In this document: piece after piece, positions 14,844 through 21,970 of the stretch | Position numbering within the stretch: position 1 is the first letter of the stretch | Layout of the letters: every line of letters begins with the position of its first letter | Assembly: GCA_026710565.1 (NCBI GenBank) | Contig: JAPOQV010000130.1 | Location: 1 to 22,408, forward strand | DNA: 22,408 bases | Reading direction: 5' to 3' | Source of the DNA: Spirochaetaceae bacterium | Lineage (GTDB): Bacteria > Spirochaetota > Spirochaetia > SZUA-6 > Bin103 | Made by a program: the position numbers and the translations under genes | Notes under the pieces: model-generated | Database searches by the model: none | What the model saw: only the letters and a program-made list of their open reading frames with translations | Told to the model about the DNA's origin: nothing

Positions 14844-15725
14844 TCAGTCGGTGCGGTGGCTCTGCCCTGGGCGAGGGTTGTCCAGCGCGTCGGCCCAGAG
14901 CCGGCTCCAGGTGTCGTAGCTGGTCATGACGCTCTGCGGATCGATGCGGCTGCGGACCACGAAGTCCGGGTGCGCGGTCCGGCCGGTGTGCTGGCCGGTC
15001 GGCTGGTAGCGCAGGTCGAGCGACCACCGGCACCGGTCGGAGACGTTCGGCACCGAGCAATGCGGCGTGAAACGCGTGAGCAGCACCACGTCGCCCCGCG
15101 CGCACTCCAGCAGCACCGGCTCCGCCGCCGGCATCAGGTCGGGGACGATCATCGTGCCGCCCTCTTTCTGGTGGCGCAGGTAGCCCAGCTTCGACACGCC
15201 CGGCAGGACCTGCAGGCAGCCCATCTCCACCGTGCTGTCGCCGAGCGGCAGCCAGCAGGTGACCACGTTGGAGCCTTCCGCCTCCTTCATCATGACCCCG
15301 GCGTCCTGATGCCACGGCACGCCGTGGGACCAGCTACTGTCGCCGAACTCGGACGGCGGCTTGGCGCGTACGTGCTGGATGGGGTTGCACGTGATCTCGG
15401 AGCCCACCAGCGGCTCGACCAGGTCCAGCAGGCTCTCGTTGGACAGGAACGCGAACATCGCCGGGGTCCGCATCTGCATGATGTCCATGCCGTCCCCGAT
15501 CTCGCCGGTCTGCCTGAGCAGCAGGCCGTAGCGGGTGTCGAACGGCGCGCCCTCGCACCGGTCGGTGAGCCTGCCCTCGTCGTACAGCTCGCCCGCCCGC
15601 CGGTCGATGAACGCGTCCAGCTCGTCGATCACCGGCTGCGTGTCGTCGTCGCTCAGGACGCCGGGCACGAGCAGATACCCCGTCTCTTCGAACGAACGGA
15701 TCTGTTCAGCGGTCAGGCGTGGCAT
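14844..15725 (-). CDS. Phytanoyl-CoA dioxygenase family protein (canonical HxD)
   Basis: ATG 15725 gives 293 residues; the longer upstream frame is antisense to the Rieske gene. Motifs in order: FEETGYLLVPGVLS at the N-terminus, metal motif PWHQDAG (H139-x-D141), MGCLQVLPGVSK, then ARGDVVLLTRFTPHCSVPN with the distal ligand H222, and R231 or R233 for 2-oxoglutarate. It should be an active Fe(II)/2-oxoglutarate hydroxylase. It is divergent from the Rieske oxygenase gene with 63 bases between starts, which suggests shared control and perhaps the same substrate class. Relatives hydroxylate ectoine or other osmolytes, but the specific ectoine hydroxylase signature was not recognised here. Confidence 0.92.
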   Translation of the reverse strand: MPRLTAEQIRSFEETGYLLVPGVLSDDDTQPVIDELDAFIDRRAGELYDEGRLTDRCEGAPFDTRYGLLLRQTGEIGDGMDIMQMRTPAMFAFLSNESLLDLVEPLVGSEITCNPIQHVRAKPPSEFGDSSWSHGVPWHQDAGVMMKEAEGSNVVTCWLPLGDSTVEMGCLQVLPGVSKLGYLRHQKEGGTMIVPDLMPAAEPVLLECARGDVVLLTRFTPHCSVPNVSDRCRWSLDLRYQPTGQHTGRTAHPDFVVRSRIDPQSVMTSYDTWSRLWADALDNPRPGQSHRTD

Positions 15726-15788
15726 GCCGCCCCATACTGCCACGTGTCCTCCGGCACGTGTATCCTCGTCCCCGGGAGGCTGGTCACG

Positions 15789-17003
15789 ATGTCCCTCGGC
15801 GAGCGGGAGTTGATCGCAATGCTGCCCGACTTGACGGCGCCTCTGTCGACGGCCCGCGGGCTGCCAAACGCCGCCTATGTGGACCCCGGGCTGTTCGAGC
15901 TCGAACGCCTCTCCCTGCTCGGGCGAACCTGGACGGCAATCGCCTACGAGAGCGAATTGCCAGGTCCGGGGACAGCCAAACCGGTCGACTTCATGGGTGC
16001 TCCGCTGCTGTTGGTCTGCGACCGTGACGGCGGGCTCAACGTATTCCATAACGTGTGCAGTCACCGCGGCATGAAACTGGTCGAGCAGACAGGCCGGGTA
16101 CGCACGGCGATCCGCTGTCCCTACCACTCCTGGTCCTACAGCCTGCACGGTGACCTGCTCAGTACGCCGCTGGTAGGCGGCAACCGGCGCAACACGTGCC
16201 CGGGCTTCGACAAGGCGCAACATGGCCTCAAGTCGGTCAACTTCGCCGTGTGGATGGGCATCGTATTCGTCGACCTGTCAGGCGGAGCGAGTCCCTTCGA
16301 GCGGTGCATCGCGCCGCTGGCGGAGCGCTGGGAGCCGTACCTGGGAGATGACGGCTACCGCCAGTTCTGTTCCGGAAGCACCGGCAGCTCCTTCGAGCTG
16401 GAGCTGTCCTGCAACTGGAAACTCGCGATCGAGAATTACTGCGAGGCCTATCACCTGCCCTGGGTGCATCGCTCGCTGAATGAGTACTCGCCGCTCGAAG
16501 CGCACTTCAACATCACCCATGGCGAAGGCATGGCGGGACAGGGCTCCCGGCAATACGATCCGGCCACGACGGCCGGCATGGAGCTGCCCCGCATTTCAGG
16601 CTGGCCCGATGGGAAGCTCAAGCATGCCGAGTACATCGCACTCTATCCGAACACCTTGCTCGGCCTGCAGGCCGACCACTTTTTCTCCGTGATCGTATTG
16701 CCGCAGGCGGCCGACCGGTCGCTGGAAAAGGTACACGTCGCCTACGTGGGCGACGCGGCCACCGAAGAACGCTACGCGGCGTGCCGGCAGGCGGTGCTGG
16801 ACGGTTGGGAGCTCGTCTTTCGCGAGGACATCGCTGCCGTCGAGGGGATGCAGGCCGGCCGTCGATCACCGGGATTCACCGGCGGCGTGCTGACGCCGGT
16901 ACAGGACGTGCCGACCCATCACTTTCATCGCTGGGTCTCACGAGCGTACGCGAACGCCATCGGTTCCATGGCCTCCGCATCATCGACCGGTACGGCCCGC
17001 TAA
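15789..17003 (+). CDS. Rieske non-heme iron oxygenase alpha subunit, quaternary-amine type
   Basis: ATG 15789 gives 404 residues. The Rieske 2Fe-2S cluster ligands are NVCSHRG (C90, H92) and CPYHSWSY (C110, H113). The mononuclear iron site is NWKLAIENYCEAYHLPWVH (H222, H227) with D347 in FREDIAAVEG. The residue bridging the two centres is Glu (E219) where ring-hydroxylating enzymes have Asp. That substitution is typical of oxygenases that demethylate quaternary amines such as carnitine, stachydrine and glycine betaine. No reductase partner is in the window. It converges tail to tail with a DAO-type flavoprotein, overlapping by four bases, a partner that often handles the tertiary amine product. 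Base composition looks lower in G+C than the neighbouring operon. Confidence 0.88.
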   Translation: MSLGERELIAMLPDLTAPLSTARGLPNAAYVDPGLFELERLSLLGRTWTAIAYESELPGPGTAKPVDFMGAPLLLVCDRDGGLNVFHNVCSHRGMKLVEQTGRVRTAIRCPYHSWSYSLHGDLLSTPLVGGNRRNTCPGFDKAQHGLKSVNFAVWMGIVFVDLSGGASPFERCIAPLAERWEPYLGDDGYRQFCSGSTGSSFELELSCNWKLAIENYCEAYHLPWVHRSLNEYSPLEAHFNITHGEGMAGQGSRQYDPATTAGMELPRISGWPDGKLKHAEYIALYPNTLLGLQADHFFSVIVLPQAADRSLEKVHVAYVGDAATEERYAACRQAVLDGWELVFREDIAAVEGMQAGRRSPGFTGGVLTPVQDVPTHHFHRWVSRAYANAIGSMASASSTGTAR

Positions 17004-18346
17004 CTCCAGGGAAAGGGGCTGTTCGACACCGGGTGCAGCTTTCCGGCCGCATAGCGCGAGAATCGGAAGGGTTCGAGGAGCGCCGCTGGTTGCCCGCTAC
17101 AGATCTCGTCGGCCACCAGCGCGCCGACGCCGATCATCTTGTAGCCATGGTTCGAATCGGCGATCAGGTAACAGTTGTCGCGAAAGGTGTCGAACACGGG
17201 AAAGCTGTCCGGCGTGAATGCCCCGATGCCGCCCGACGGCTCGCGCTTGTATAGGGGCAGTGTCCCGGAGAACCGCGCCTGGCAATGCGCCAGAGCCGAG
17301 ACCCACAGGTGCGCGAAGTCCTCGCCGACGATGAACTCGCGCGACGCCGGGCCGTAGGGGTCCACCCGTACCGCGCCCGCCGGCTTGTCCACGACCTTCG
17401 GCGCCGCACCACCCTGTACGCCGCCGAAGTGAAAGTCCGGCTTGTAGTAGATGCCCCACATCTGATCGGTGATCAGCGAACCGTCGGCATCGGAGCGCAG
17501 CGGCGCATCGGTGTCCACATGGATCACCGGCGGCATGTCGCCGTCGTTGGTCCTCTGCAATCCCGGATCTACGCCGAGGGTTCCCTCCTGCAGCGACCAG
17601 TAGGTCCACATCGGCACACGCGCCACCTGGTCCGGGTGGTCGGGGTTACGGACCTCTATGACTTCCGGGAGCTCGAGCATGCGCCAGAAGTTCCTGGCCC
17701 ACGGCCCCGGCCCCAGCACGACGTAGTCACAGGCGATCGCGCCCCGGTCGGTCTCCACGCGCGCGATTGCACCAGAAGCATCCGCTGTCAACTCGCGCAC
17801 CTCGACGCCGGCGAGAATCCGCACGCCCTGCGCTTGCGCCTTGGCCGCCAGACCCTCCAGCGACTTCCTGTTGTTCGCGTAGCCGCCGGGCTTTTCGTGC
17901 AGTACGGAGGTGATGCCCTCGGCGCGCCAGTCGTGGAACAGGTCCCGCATGTAGCGCCTGCTGTCCCGATCGCCCTCGACGAATACCGATTCGTAGCCGA
18001 TCTCGGCTTGCTGACGGCTGATGGAGGCGACGTCTGCATGCATGCGTTCGCAACTGATCTGGAGGTAGCCGACGGGATGGTAACTGTAGACCTCCGCATC
18101 GCTTTCCCAGAGGCTCACGCTGTGGGCCATCAATTCCCGCATCGCGGGCTGGAAGTAGTTGTTGCGAATGACCCCGCAGGCGATGCCGGAGGCCCCGGAG
18201 CCGATGCCGGACTTGTCGATGACCACGATGTCCCGGCCCGAGCCGCGGCCCCGAGCCTGCAGGGCAACCGAGAGGTGATAGGCGGTGCTGAGCCCGTGAA
18301 TTCCAGCGCCAACGATGACGTAGGGCGAGTGTGAGGGCACGTTCAT
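17000..18346 (-). CDS. FAD-dependent oxidoreductase, DAO (sarcosine/dimethylglycine oxidase-like) family
   Basis: ATG 18346 places VIVGAGIHGLSTAYHL, the FAD-binding Rossmann motif, at the N-terminus and gives 448 residues. Later family marks are a GIGSGASG flavin loop, a second FAD contact in DYVVLGPGPWA, and the C-terminal PDSFPVFDTF and NHGYKMIGVGALVADEI, where DAO enzymes close the FAD site. Family members oxidise N-methyl amines and amino acids to imines and hydrogen peroxide or pass electrons to a carrier. Its convergence and stop overlap with the Rieske gene suggest joint work in stepwise N-demethylation (inference). It lacks the folate-binding C-terminal domain of dimethylglycine dehydrogenases. 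It is divergent from a TA remnant. Confidence 0.87.
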   Translation of the reverse strand: MNVPSHSPYVIVGAGIHGLSTAYHLSVALQARGRGSGRDIVVIDKSGIGSGASGIACGVIRNNYFQPAMRELMAHSVSLWESDAEVYSYHPVGYLQISCERMHADVASISRQQAEIGYESVFVEGDRDSRRYMRDLFHDWRAEGITSVLHEKPGGYANNRKSLEGLAAKAQAQGVRILAGVEVRELTADASGAIARVETDRGAIACDYVVLGPGPWARNFWRMLELPEVIEVRNPDHPDQVARVPMWTYWSLQEGTLGVDPGLQRTNDGDMPPVIHVDTDAPLRSDADGSLITDQMWGIYYKPDFHFGGVQGGAAPKVVDKPAGAVRVDPYGPASREFIVGEDFAHLWVSALAHCQARFSGTLPLYKREPSGGIGAFTPDSFPVFDTFRDNCYLIADSNHGYKMIGVGALVADEICSGQPAALLEPFRFSRYAAGKLHPVSNSPFPWS

Positions 18347-18414
18347 GACCGGGTTACACCGATTGTAGAAGCCCGCGTCTGCGCCCGCAACGGCGTGGCA
18401 CGGGTTGGCCGACA

Positions 18415-18437
18415 GGTAGCAATTCTGGTAGTAGTAT
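18415..18437 (+). promoter_or_regulatory. Putative operator: two GGTAG repeats 12 bp apart before the RHH antitoxin
   Basis: GGTAG at 18415 and 18427 are exactly 12 bases apart, followed by TAGTAT (18432-18437) as a possible -10 box seven bases from ATG 18444. The first copy, read as TAGCAATTCT, matches TAGCCATTCT in the operator of the other RHH antitoxin (9484-9493) at nine of ten positions, and lies at nearly the same distance from the start codon (27 against 29 bases). Confidence 0.45.
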
Positions 18438-18443
18438 CCTGGC

Positions 18444-18665
18444 ATGAAGGTGAGCATCAGCCTGCCGGAACGTGATGTGGCGCTCCTCGACCAGTACGTG
18501 CGCGAGCGGGGCGCCAAGTCCCGGTCGGCCGCGGTGAAGCGGGCGATCGACCTGCTGCGTACGGTGGACTTGGCCGATGACTACGCGGCAGCGTGGACAG
18601 AATGGGACGCCGGCGGCGACAAGGCCACGTGGGAGCAGGCGACCCCCGATGGTCTGATTAACTGA
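18444..18665 (+). CDS. Ribbon-helix-helix antitoxin, partner of a deleted MazF
   Basis: The 73-residue protein starts MKVSISLPERDVALLDQYV, the RHH strand and first helix, followed by SRSAAVKRAIDLLR as second helix. The acidic tryptophan-containing tail (AAWTEWDAGGD) is the toxin-wrapping region of MazE-type antitoxins. It seems intact, although the toxin downstream has lost its core. It could survive as an autorepressor or as an antitoxin against a toxin elsewhere. It is divergent from the flavoprotein gene with 97 bases between starts. Confidence 0.82.
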   Translation: MKVSISLPERDVALLDQYVRERGAKSRSAAVKRAIDLLRTVDLADDYAAAWTEWDAGGDKATWEQATPDGLIN

Positions 18666-18680
18666 TCCGGGTTTGCCGCC

Positions 18681-18854
18681 ATGCGTCGCGGAGACGTCCG
18701 TATCGGCGCCTGCCAGCTCACGGTCGACTCCAAGGCGCAGGCGGAGCAGGTTCGGGCCGTGGCCGTCGAGCGCATCGACGAGCACGTCGGCCGCGTCCCG
18801 CCCGACCTGATGAGAAAGGTCGATGATGCGCTCCGTCTGCACCTTGCTCTTTGA
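18681..18854 (+). pseudogene. MazF toxin with an in-frame core deletion (57 codons left)
   Basis: Starting 15 bases after the antitoxin stop, ATG 18681 opens 57 codons that begin MRRGDV, the standard MazF N-terminus, and continue directly into the MazF C-terminus: LTVDSKAQAEQVRAVAVERI, then VGRVPPDLMRKVDDALRL, the last helix. About 50 to 55 residues between them are missing, including the RPVVV strand with the catalytic Arg and the conserved Thr loop. Intact members are 105-115 residues. The reading frame is kept through the junction and to the stop, so a small protein could still be made, but it cannot be a nuclease by the known mechanism. No Shine-Dalgarno is evident. Confidence 0.75.
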
Positions 18855-18902
18855 CGGCAGCGCCCAGGCGATGTCTCTTGTACCCCTCGGCCGGCACTGC
18901 CC

Positions 18903-20468
18903 ATGTCGTTGAACATCGATTCGGTTTCCTTTCGCACGCGCTGGATGCGAACCCGCTTTCCGTTCCGGTACGGGATCGCTTCCATGACCGAGCTGCCGCA
19001 CGTGTTCGTCGTGGTGCGCGGTTCGGTCGACGGAACGGCGTGTGCCGGCCTCGCCTCCGAGGGACTCCCGCCGAAGTGGTTCACCAAGGACCCGGACACG
19101 CGCTTCGAGCAGGACCTGCCGGCGATGGTGCGGGTCATCCGGCACGCCGCCGGCCTGGTCGCCGGTTCCGTCCACGACTCGGTGTTCGCGTTCTGGCAGC
19201 GGTTGCACTCGGAGCAGGCGGACTGGGCCGGCCAGCAGGGGCTTGCCCCGCTGCTCGCCCACCTGGGGACCGGCCTGGTGGAACGGGCGGCGATCGACGC
19301 CTTCTGCCGCGGGAGCTCGACGACCCTCGCGCGTGCCGTGCACGAGAACCTGCTCGGCGTCGAACTCGGTGCGGTCCATCCGGAGCTGGCGGGGAGCCGG
19401 CCCGCCGACTGGCTGCCCGCGCCGCTCCCCTCGGTCATCGCCCGCCACACCGTCGGCCTGGGAGACCCCCTGCTGCGCGAGGAGATCGCAGCCGAGGAGC
19501 ACGTCGCCGACGGGCTGCCCCATGCCCTGGCCGACGCCGCGGCGGCGTACGGGCTGACGCACTTCAAGATCAAGGTGTCCGGGCGGCTGGAGGACGACGT
19601 CCCGCGGCTGCACGCAGTGGCCGAGGTGCTGGAAGCCGCATCGCCCGGCTTCCGGTTCACCCTGGACGGCAACGAACAGTACGGAGACGTCGCCACGTTC
19701 CGCGAGCACTGGCAGGCGTACCAGGGCGAGCCACCGCTGCGGTCCCTGTTCGACGGCGGCCGGCTCCTGTTCGTGGAGCAGCCCCTGCACCGCGACGTGG
19801 CACTGGGCGGCGCGGTCGGCGAGGCGTTGTCCTCCTGGCCGGAGGCGCCGCCGATGATCATCGACGAGTCGGACGCAGAGCTGGGCTCGCTGAGACGGGC
19901 GCTGGAGCTGGGATACCGGGGGACGAGCCACAAGAACTGCAAGGGCGTGATCAAGGGCCTGGCGAACCGCTGCCTGATCGAGTGGCACCGGCGAAACCGT
20001 CCGGAGGCCGGGCCGTGGGTCATGAGCGGCGAGGACCTGGCCAACGTGGGACCGGTGGCGCTGCTCAACGACCTGACCGCGATGGCGGTCCTGGGCATCG
20101 GCGACGTGGAGCGCAACGGACACCATTACTTCGCCGGGCTCTGCATGTTCCCCCGCGCGCTGCAGGCCACGATGTGCCGGGCCCATCCGGACCTCTATGC
20201 CATGCGGCCGGAGGGATACGCGTCGCTGCAGATCGCCGCGGGCCGCCTGTCGACCCGCAGCGTCCTGGACTCCCCGTTCGGGCACGGCCTGGACCTCACG
20301 GACGAGACCCTCGCCCGCCTGGGGGAAGAAGGACTGCCCGAGATAACGACGGATGCGCGGAGCATCGTGACCTCGCCGGCGGACTCGCATTCCGAGGCAG
20401 AGTTCCGCGCGTCCCTGGATCGCATCAACGAGAAGTTCGCACCAACGCTGAAGCGGCTTGCCGAATGA
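18903..20468 (+). CDS. Enolase-superfamily (mandelate racemase/muconate lactonizing-like) enzyme
   Basis: The protein is 521 residues, longer than the 370-420 usual for this superfamily. Barrel landmarks are in order: FKIKVSG (KxK, K222 and K224), LDGNEQY (D255), VEQPL (E292), IDESD (D321/E322) and SHKNCKG (K344/K347). D255, E292 and D321 or E322 would hold Mg, and the lysines on both sides suit proton abstraction in racemases, epimerases and dehydratases. The extra length sits mainly in the N-terminal region and in inserts around 265-285 and 400-500. ATG 18903 has no obvious Shine-Dalgarno. It stands alone between two damaged TA modules. Substrate unknown; a sugar-acid dehydratase or epimerase is a reasonable guess. 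Confidence 0.83.
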   Translation: MSLNIDSVSFRTRWMRTRFPFRYGIASMTELPHVFVVVRGSVDGTACAGLASEGLPPKWFTKDPDTRFEQDLPAMVRVIRHAAGLVAGSVHDSVFAFWQRLHSEQADWAGQQGLAPLLAHLGTGLVERAAIDAFCRGSSTTLARAVHENLLGVELGAVHPELAGSRPADWLPAPLPSVIARHTVGLGDPLLREEIAAEEHVADGLPHALADAAAAYGLTHFKIKVSGRLEDDVPRLHAVAEVLEAASPGFRFTLDGNEQYGDVATFREHWQAYQGEPPLRSLFDGGRLLFVEQPLHRDVALGGAVGEALSSWPEAPPMIIDESDAELGSLRRALELGYRGTSHKNCKGVIKGLANRCLIEWHRRNRPEAGPWVMSGEDLANVGPVALLNDLTAMAVLGIGDVERNGHHYFAGLCMFPRALQATMCRAHPDLYAMRPEGYASLQIAAGRLSTRSVLDSPFGHGLDLTDETLARLGEEGLPEITTDARSIVTSPADSHSEAEFRASLDRINEKFAPTLKRLAE

Positions 20469-20469
20469 G

Positions 20470-20700
20470 ATGGAGACTCCCCGGTTCCTTACGCTCGCGG
20501 AGGTGCTGTCGATTCTGCAGGATCAGACGACGCGCTACGGAGGTGAGTTCGGCGTACGCGATCTGGGACTGGTCAGCTCTGCGATAGCGGTACCCCAAGC
20601 CTCGTTCGGCGGCCGATTTCTGCACGGCGATCTGTTCGGGATGGCTGCCGCGTACGCGTTCCACCTGTGTCAGAACCATCCGTCGAGGAAAGCACCATGA
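20470..20700 (+). pseudogene. Death-on-curing (Doc/Fic) toxin, truncated inside the Fic motif
   Basis: ATG 20470 lies two bases after the enolase-family stop. The 76 residues follow the Doc pattern: FLTLAEVLSI, YGGEFGVRDLGLVSSAIAVP, FGGRFLHGDLFGMAAAYAFHL, then QNHP. In intact members HP opens the Fic motif HPFxDGNKR, which binds ATP and catalyses phosphorylation of EF-Tu; here the frame breaks after HP (a base-level deletion gives SRKAP and TGA), and the sequence beyond is unrelated. The catalytic loop and the last helices are therefore missing. No Phd-type antitoxin precedes it. Probably inactive. Confidence 0.75.
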
Positions 20701-20723
20701 GGTCGCTACCTGACGGGAGCCGG

Positions 20724-21602
20724 CTACCGGTCACGGAAACGCAACGTCTCTTCCGCCTGTTGGCGGGTGAGTTGGAGCGTCACCAGTGCCGTGCGGTGGG
20801 GCTGGAAGAACGTGGCGATGTCCCCGGCCTTGATGCGGACGCCGCCGATGCCGTCGTCGGCGAGAGTGGTGAACCCGACGGTGATGCGTTCGTCGAGCTC
20901 GGGATAGGCGGTGAGGCTCAGGCTCAGCCACTCGCCCACTTGGTCGATGGTGCGGCTCAGGCGGGTGCAGTCGATGTAGATGCTCCGGTAGGAGGGTCAC
21001 CGGAGTACTTGTAGACACTGCGTAGGGAGGAGGTGTGGAACAGCTCGGCGATCGCCCCTGTGTCGTCGTCCTTCTCGCAGAATTCCAGCAGGTAGTCGTC
21101 GACGCCCGCGCCGTACTGGTCCTGGACGCGAACGACGGTGTTGTGAAAGCCGTGCTTGCGGCCGTCGCGTGTGGCGCGGTCTCGGCAACAGTCGGGCGTT
21201 GGCGGAGGCCAGCCGGTCGCACCACGCGTGGAAGCCGTCGTCGGTGACGGACAAGCCTTCGACGACGTGCGACAGCAGCGTGCGGTCGCGCGTGCTGCGC
21301 AGCCCGGTGCCCGGAGAAGTGCCGTCGCCGCGGGCGAGCGTGATCGAGCCATGTGTGTGGCCGTCCATGACGCCGAACGCGATCGAGCCGGAGGAGGGTT
21401 CCAGCTCGTAAGTGACGTCATGGCCGACTTAGCTTAGTCGGGGGTTAGCCGGGAACTCGGCCCTGATGCGTACGCAGTTCATGTTGGCGGTCGAGACGCG
21501 CACCGGGCCGTCCGCGTTGACGATCGAGCGAATGCCGCGGTAGCCGGTGTTGCCGACCAGCACGGTGCAGGGTACGTTGCCGGGTCGATACCTAGTAGTG
21601 GT
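20724..21602 (-). pseudogene. Fractured PGAP1-like alpha/beta hydrolase, C-terminal remnant
   Basis: Minus-strand pieces in alternating frames read as one protein. The first (21602 to about 21183) contains LVGNTGYRGIRSIVNADG and AFGVMDGHTHGSI but has an in-frame TAA at 21429-21431. The second (about 21183 to 20996) is shifted and contains KHGFHNTVVRV and DDYLLEFCEKDD. The third (20996 to 20724) returns to the first frame with SIYIDCTRLSRTIDQVGEWL, FFQPHRTALV and a TAG. Together about 290 residues remain of a family I recall as near 500, so the N-terminal half with the catalytic serine is missing. One stop plus two compensating frameshifts mean it is dead unless these are assembly errors. Confidence 0.65.
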
Positions 21603-21606
21603 TCAA

Positions 21607-21621
21607 GAAGAAAGTTTCTTC
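21607..21621. repeat. Perfect 7-bp inverted repeat, GAAGAAA-G-TTTCTTC
   Basis: This A+T-rich palindrome with a one-base centre stands out in G+C-rich DNA. It lies between the 5' break of the hydrolase remnant (21602) and the 3' break of the znuB remnant (21699). It could be an operator, a terminator-like stem or a scar of a mobile element. The 21622-21698 stretch beyond it holds no gene that I can support; it contains GGTGACGGGGACATCTCC, which resembles the short G-rich ends seen around REP-type elements, a weak impression. Confidence 0.4.
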
Positions 21622-21698
21622 AGGCACAGGGGCACCGATGAGGATGACTCTGGGGTGACGGGGACATCTCCTCGGGGAAAGGGACTCCGTCGACTGCA

Positions 21699-21966
21699 CT
21701 ACCGCGCGGTGCGTGACCCCCTCAGGAGACGGAGGCGGGTCACGGTGAACAGCAGCACGCTCACCGCATACGCGGACGCGAAAGTGCCGATCACCAAGTC
21801 GATGCGGAGTACCAGCGACAGCACCACGCCGAGCAGCGCCGAGTGCGCGATCGTCTCTGCGAAGTAGGCCAGGTGGCGCCAGACGACGAAGCAGCCCGCC
21901 GGTCCCGTGACCAGCGCAAGCCCGACGCCTGCGAGCAGCGCGCGTACCCAGGAAGTCGTCCAGCAT
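21699..21966 (-). pseudogene. znuB: znuB-like zinc/manganese ABC permease, frameshifted and truncated
   Basis: ATG 21966 opens MLDDFL; after one extra base at about 21948 (in a GGG run) the frame continues as VRALLAGVGLALVTGPAGC, FVVWRHLAYFAETIAHSALL and VIGTFASAYAVSVLLFTV. These are the first membrane helices of ZnuB-type permeases with the conserved W-R-x-x-A-Y-F and AHSALLG motifs. It then ends with an unrelated tail and TAG at 21699. Only about 88 of the usual 260-280 residues remain, so the permease cannot work. It starts four bases after the znuC stop, the normal operon order. Confidence 0.75.
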
Positions 21967-21970
21967 CGGC

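Noticed and set aside
18354..20390. 678-codon minus-strand open frame
   Set aside because: It is antisense to the enolase-superfamily gene and the TA remnant; no motif was recognised and the residue composition is typical of a shadow.
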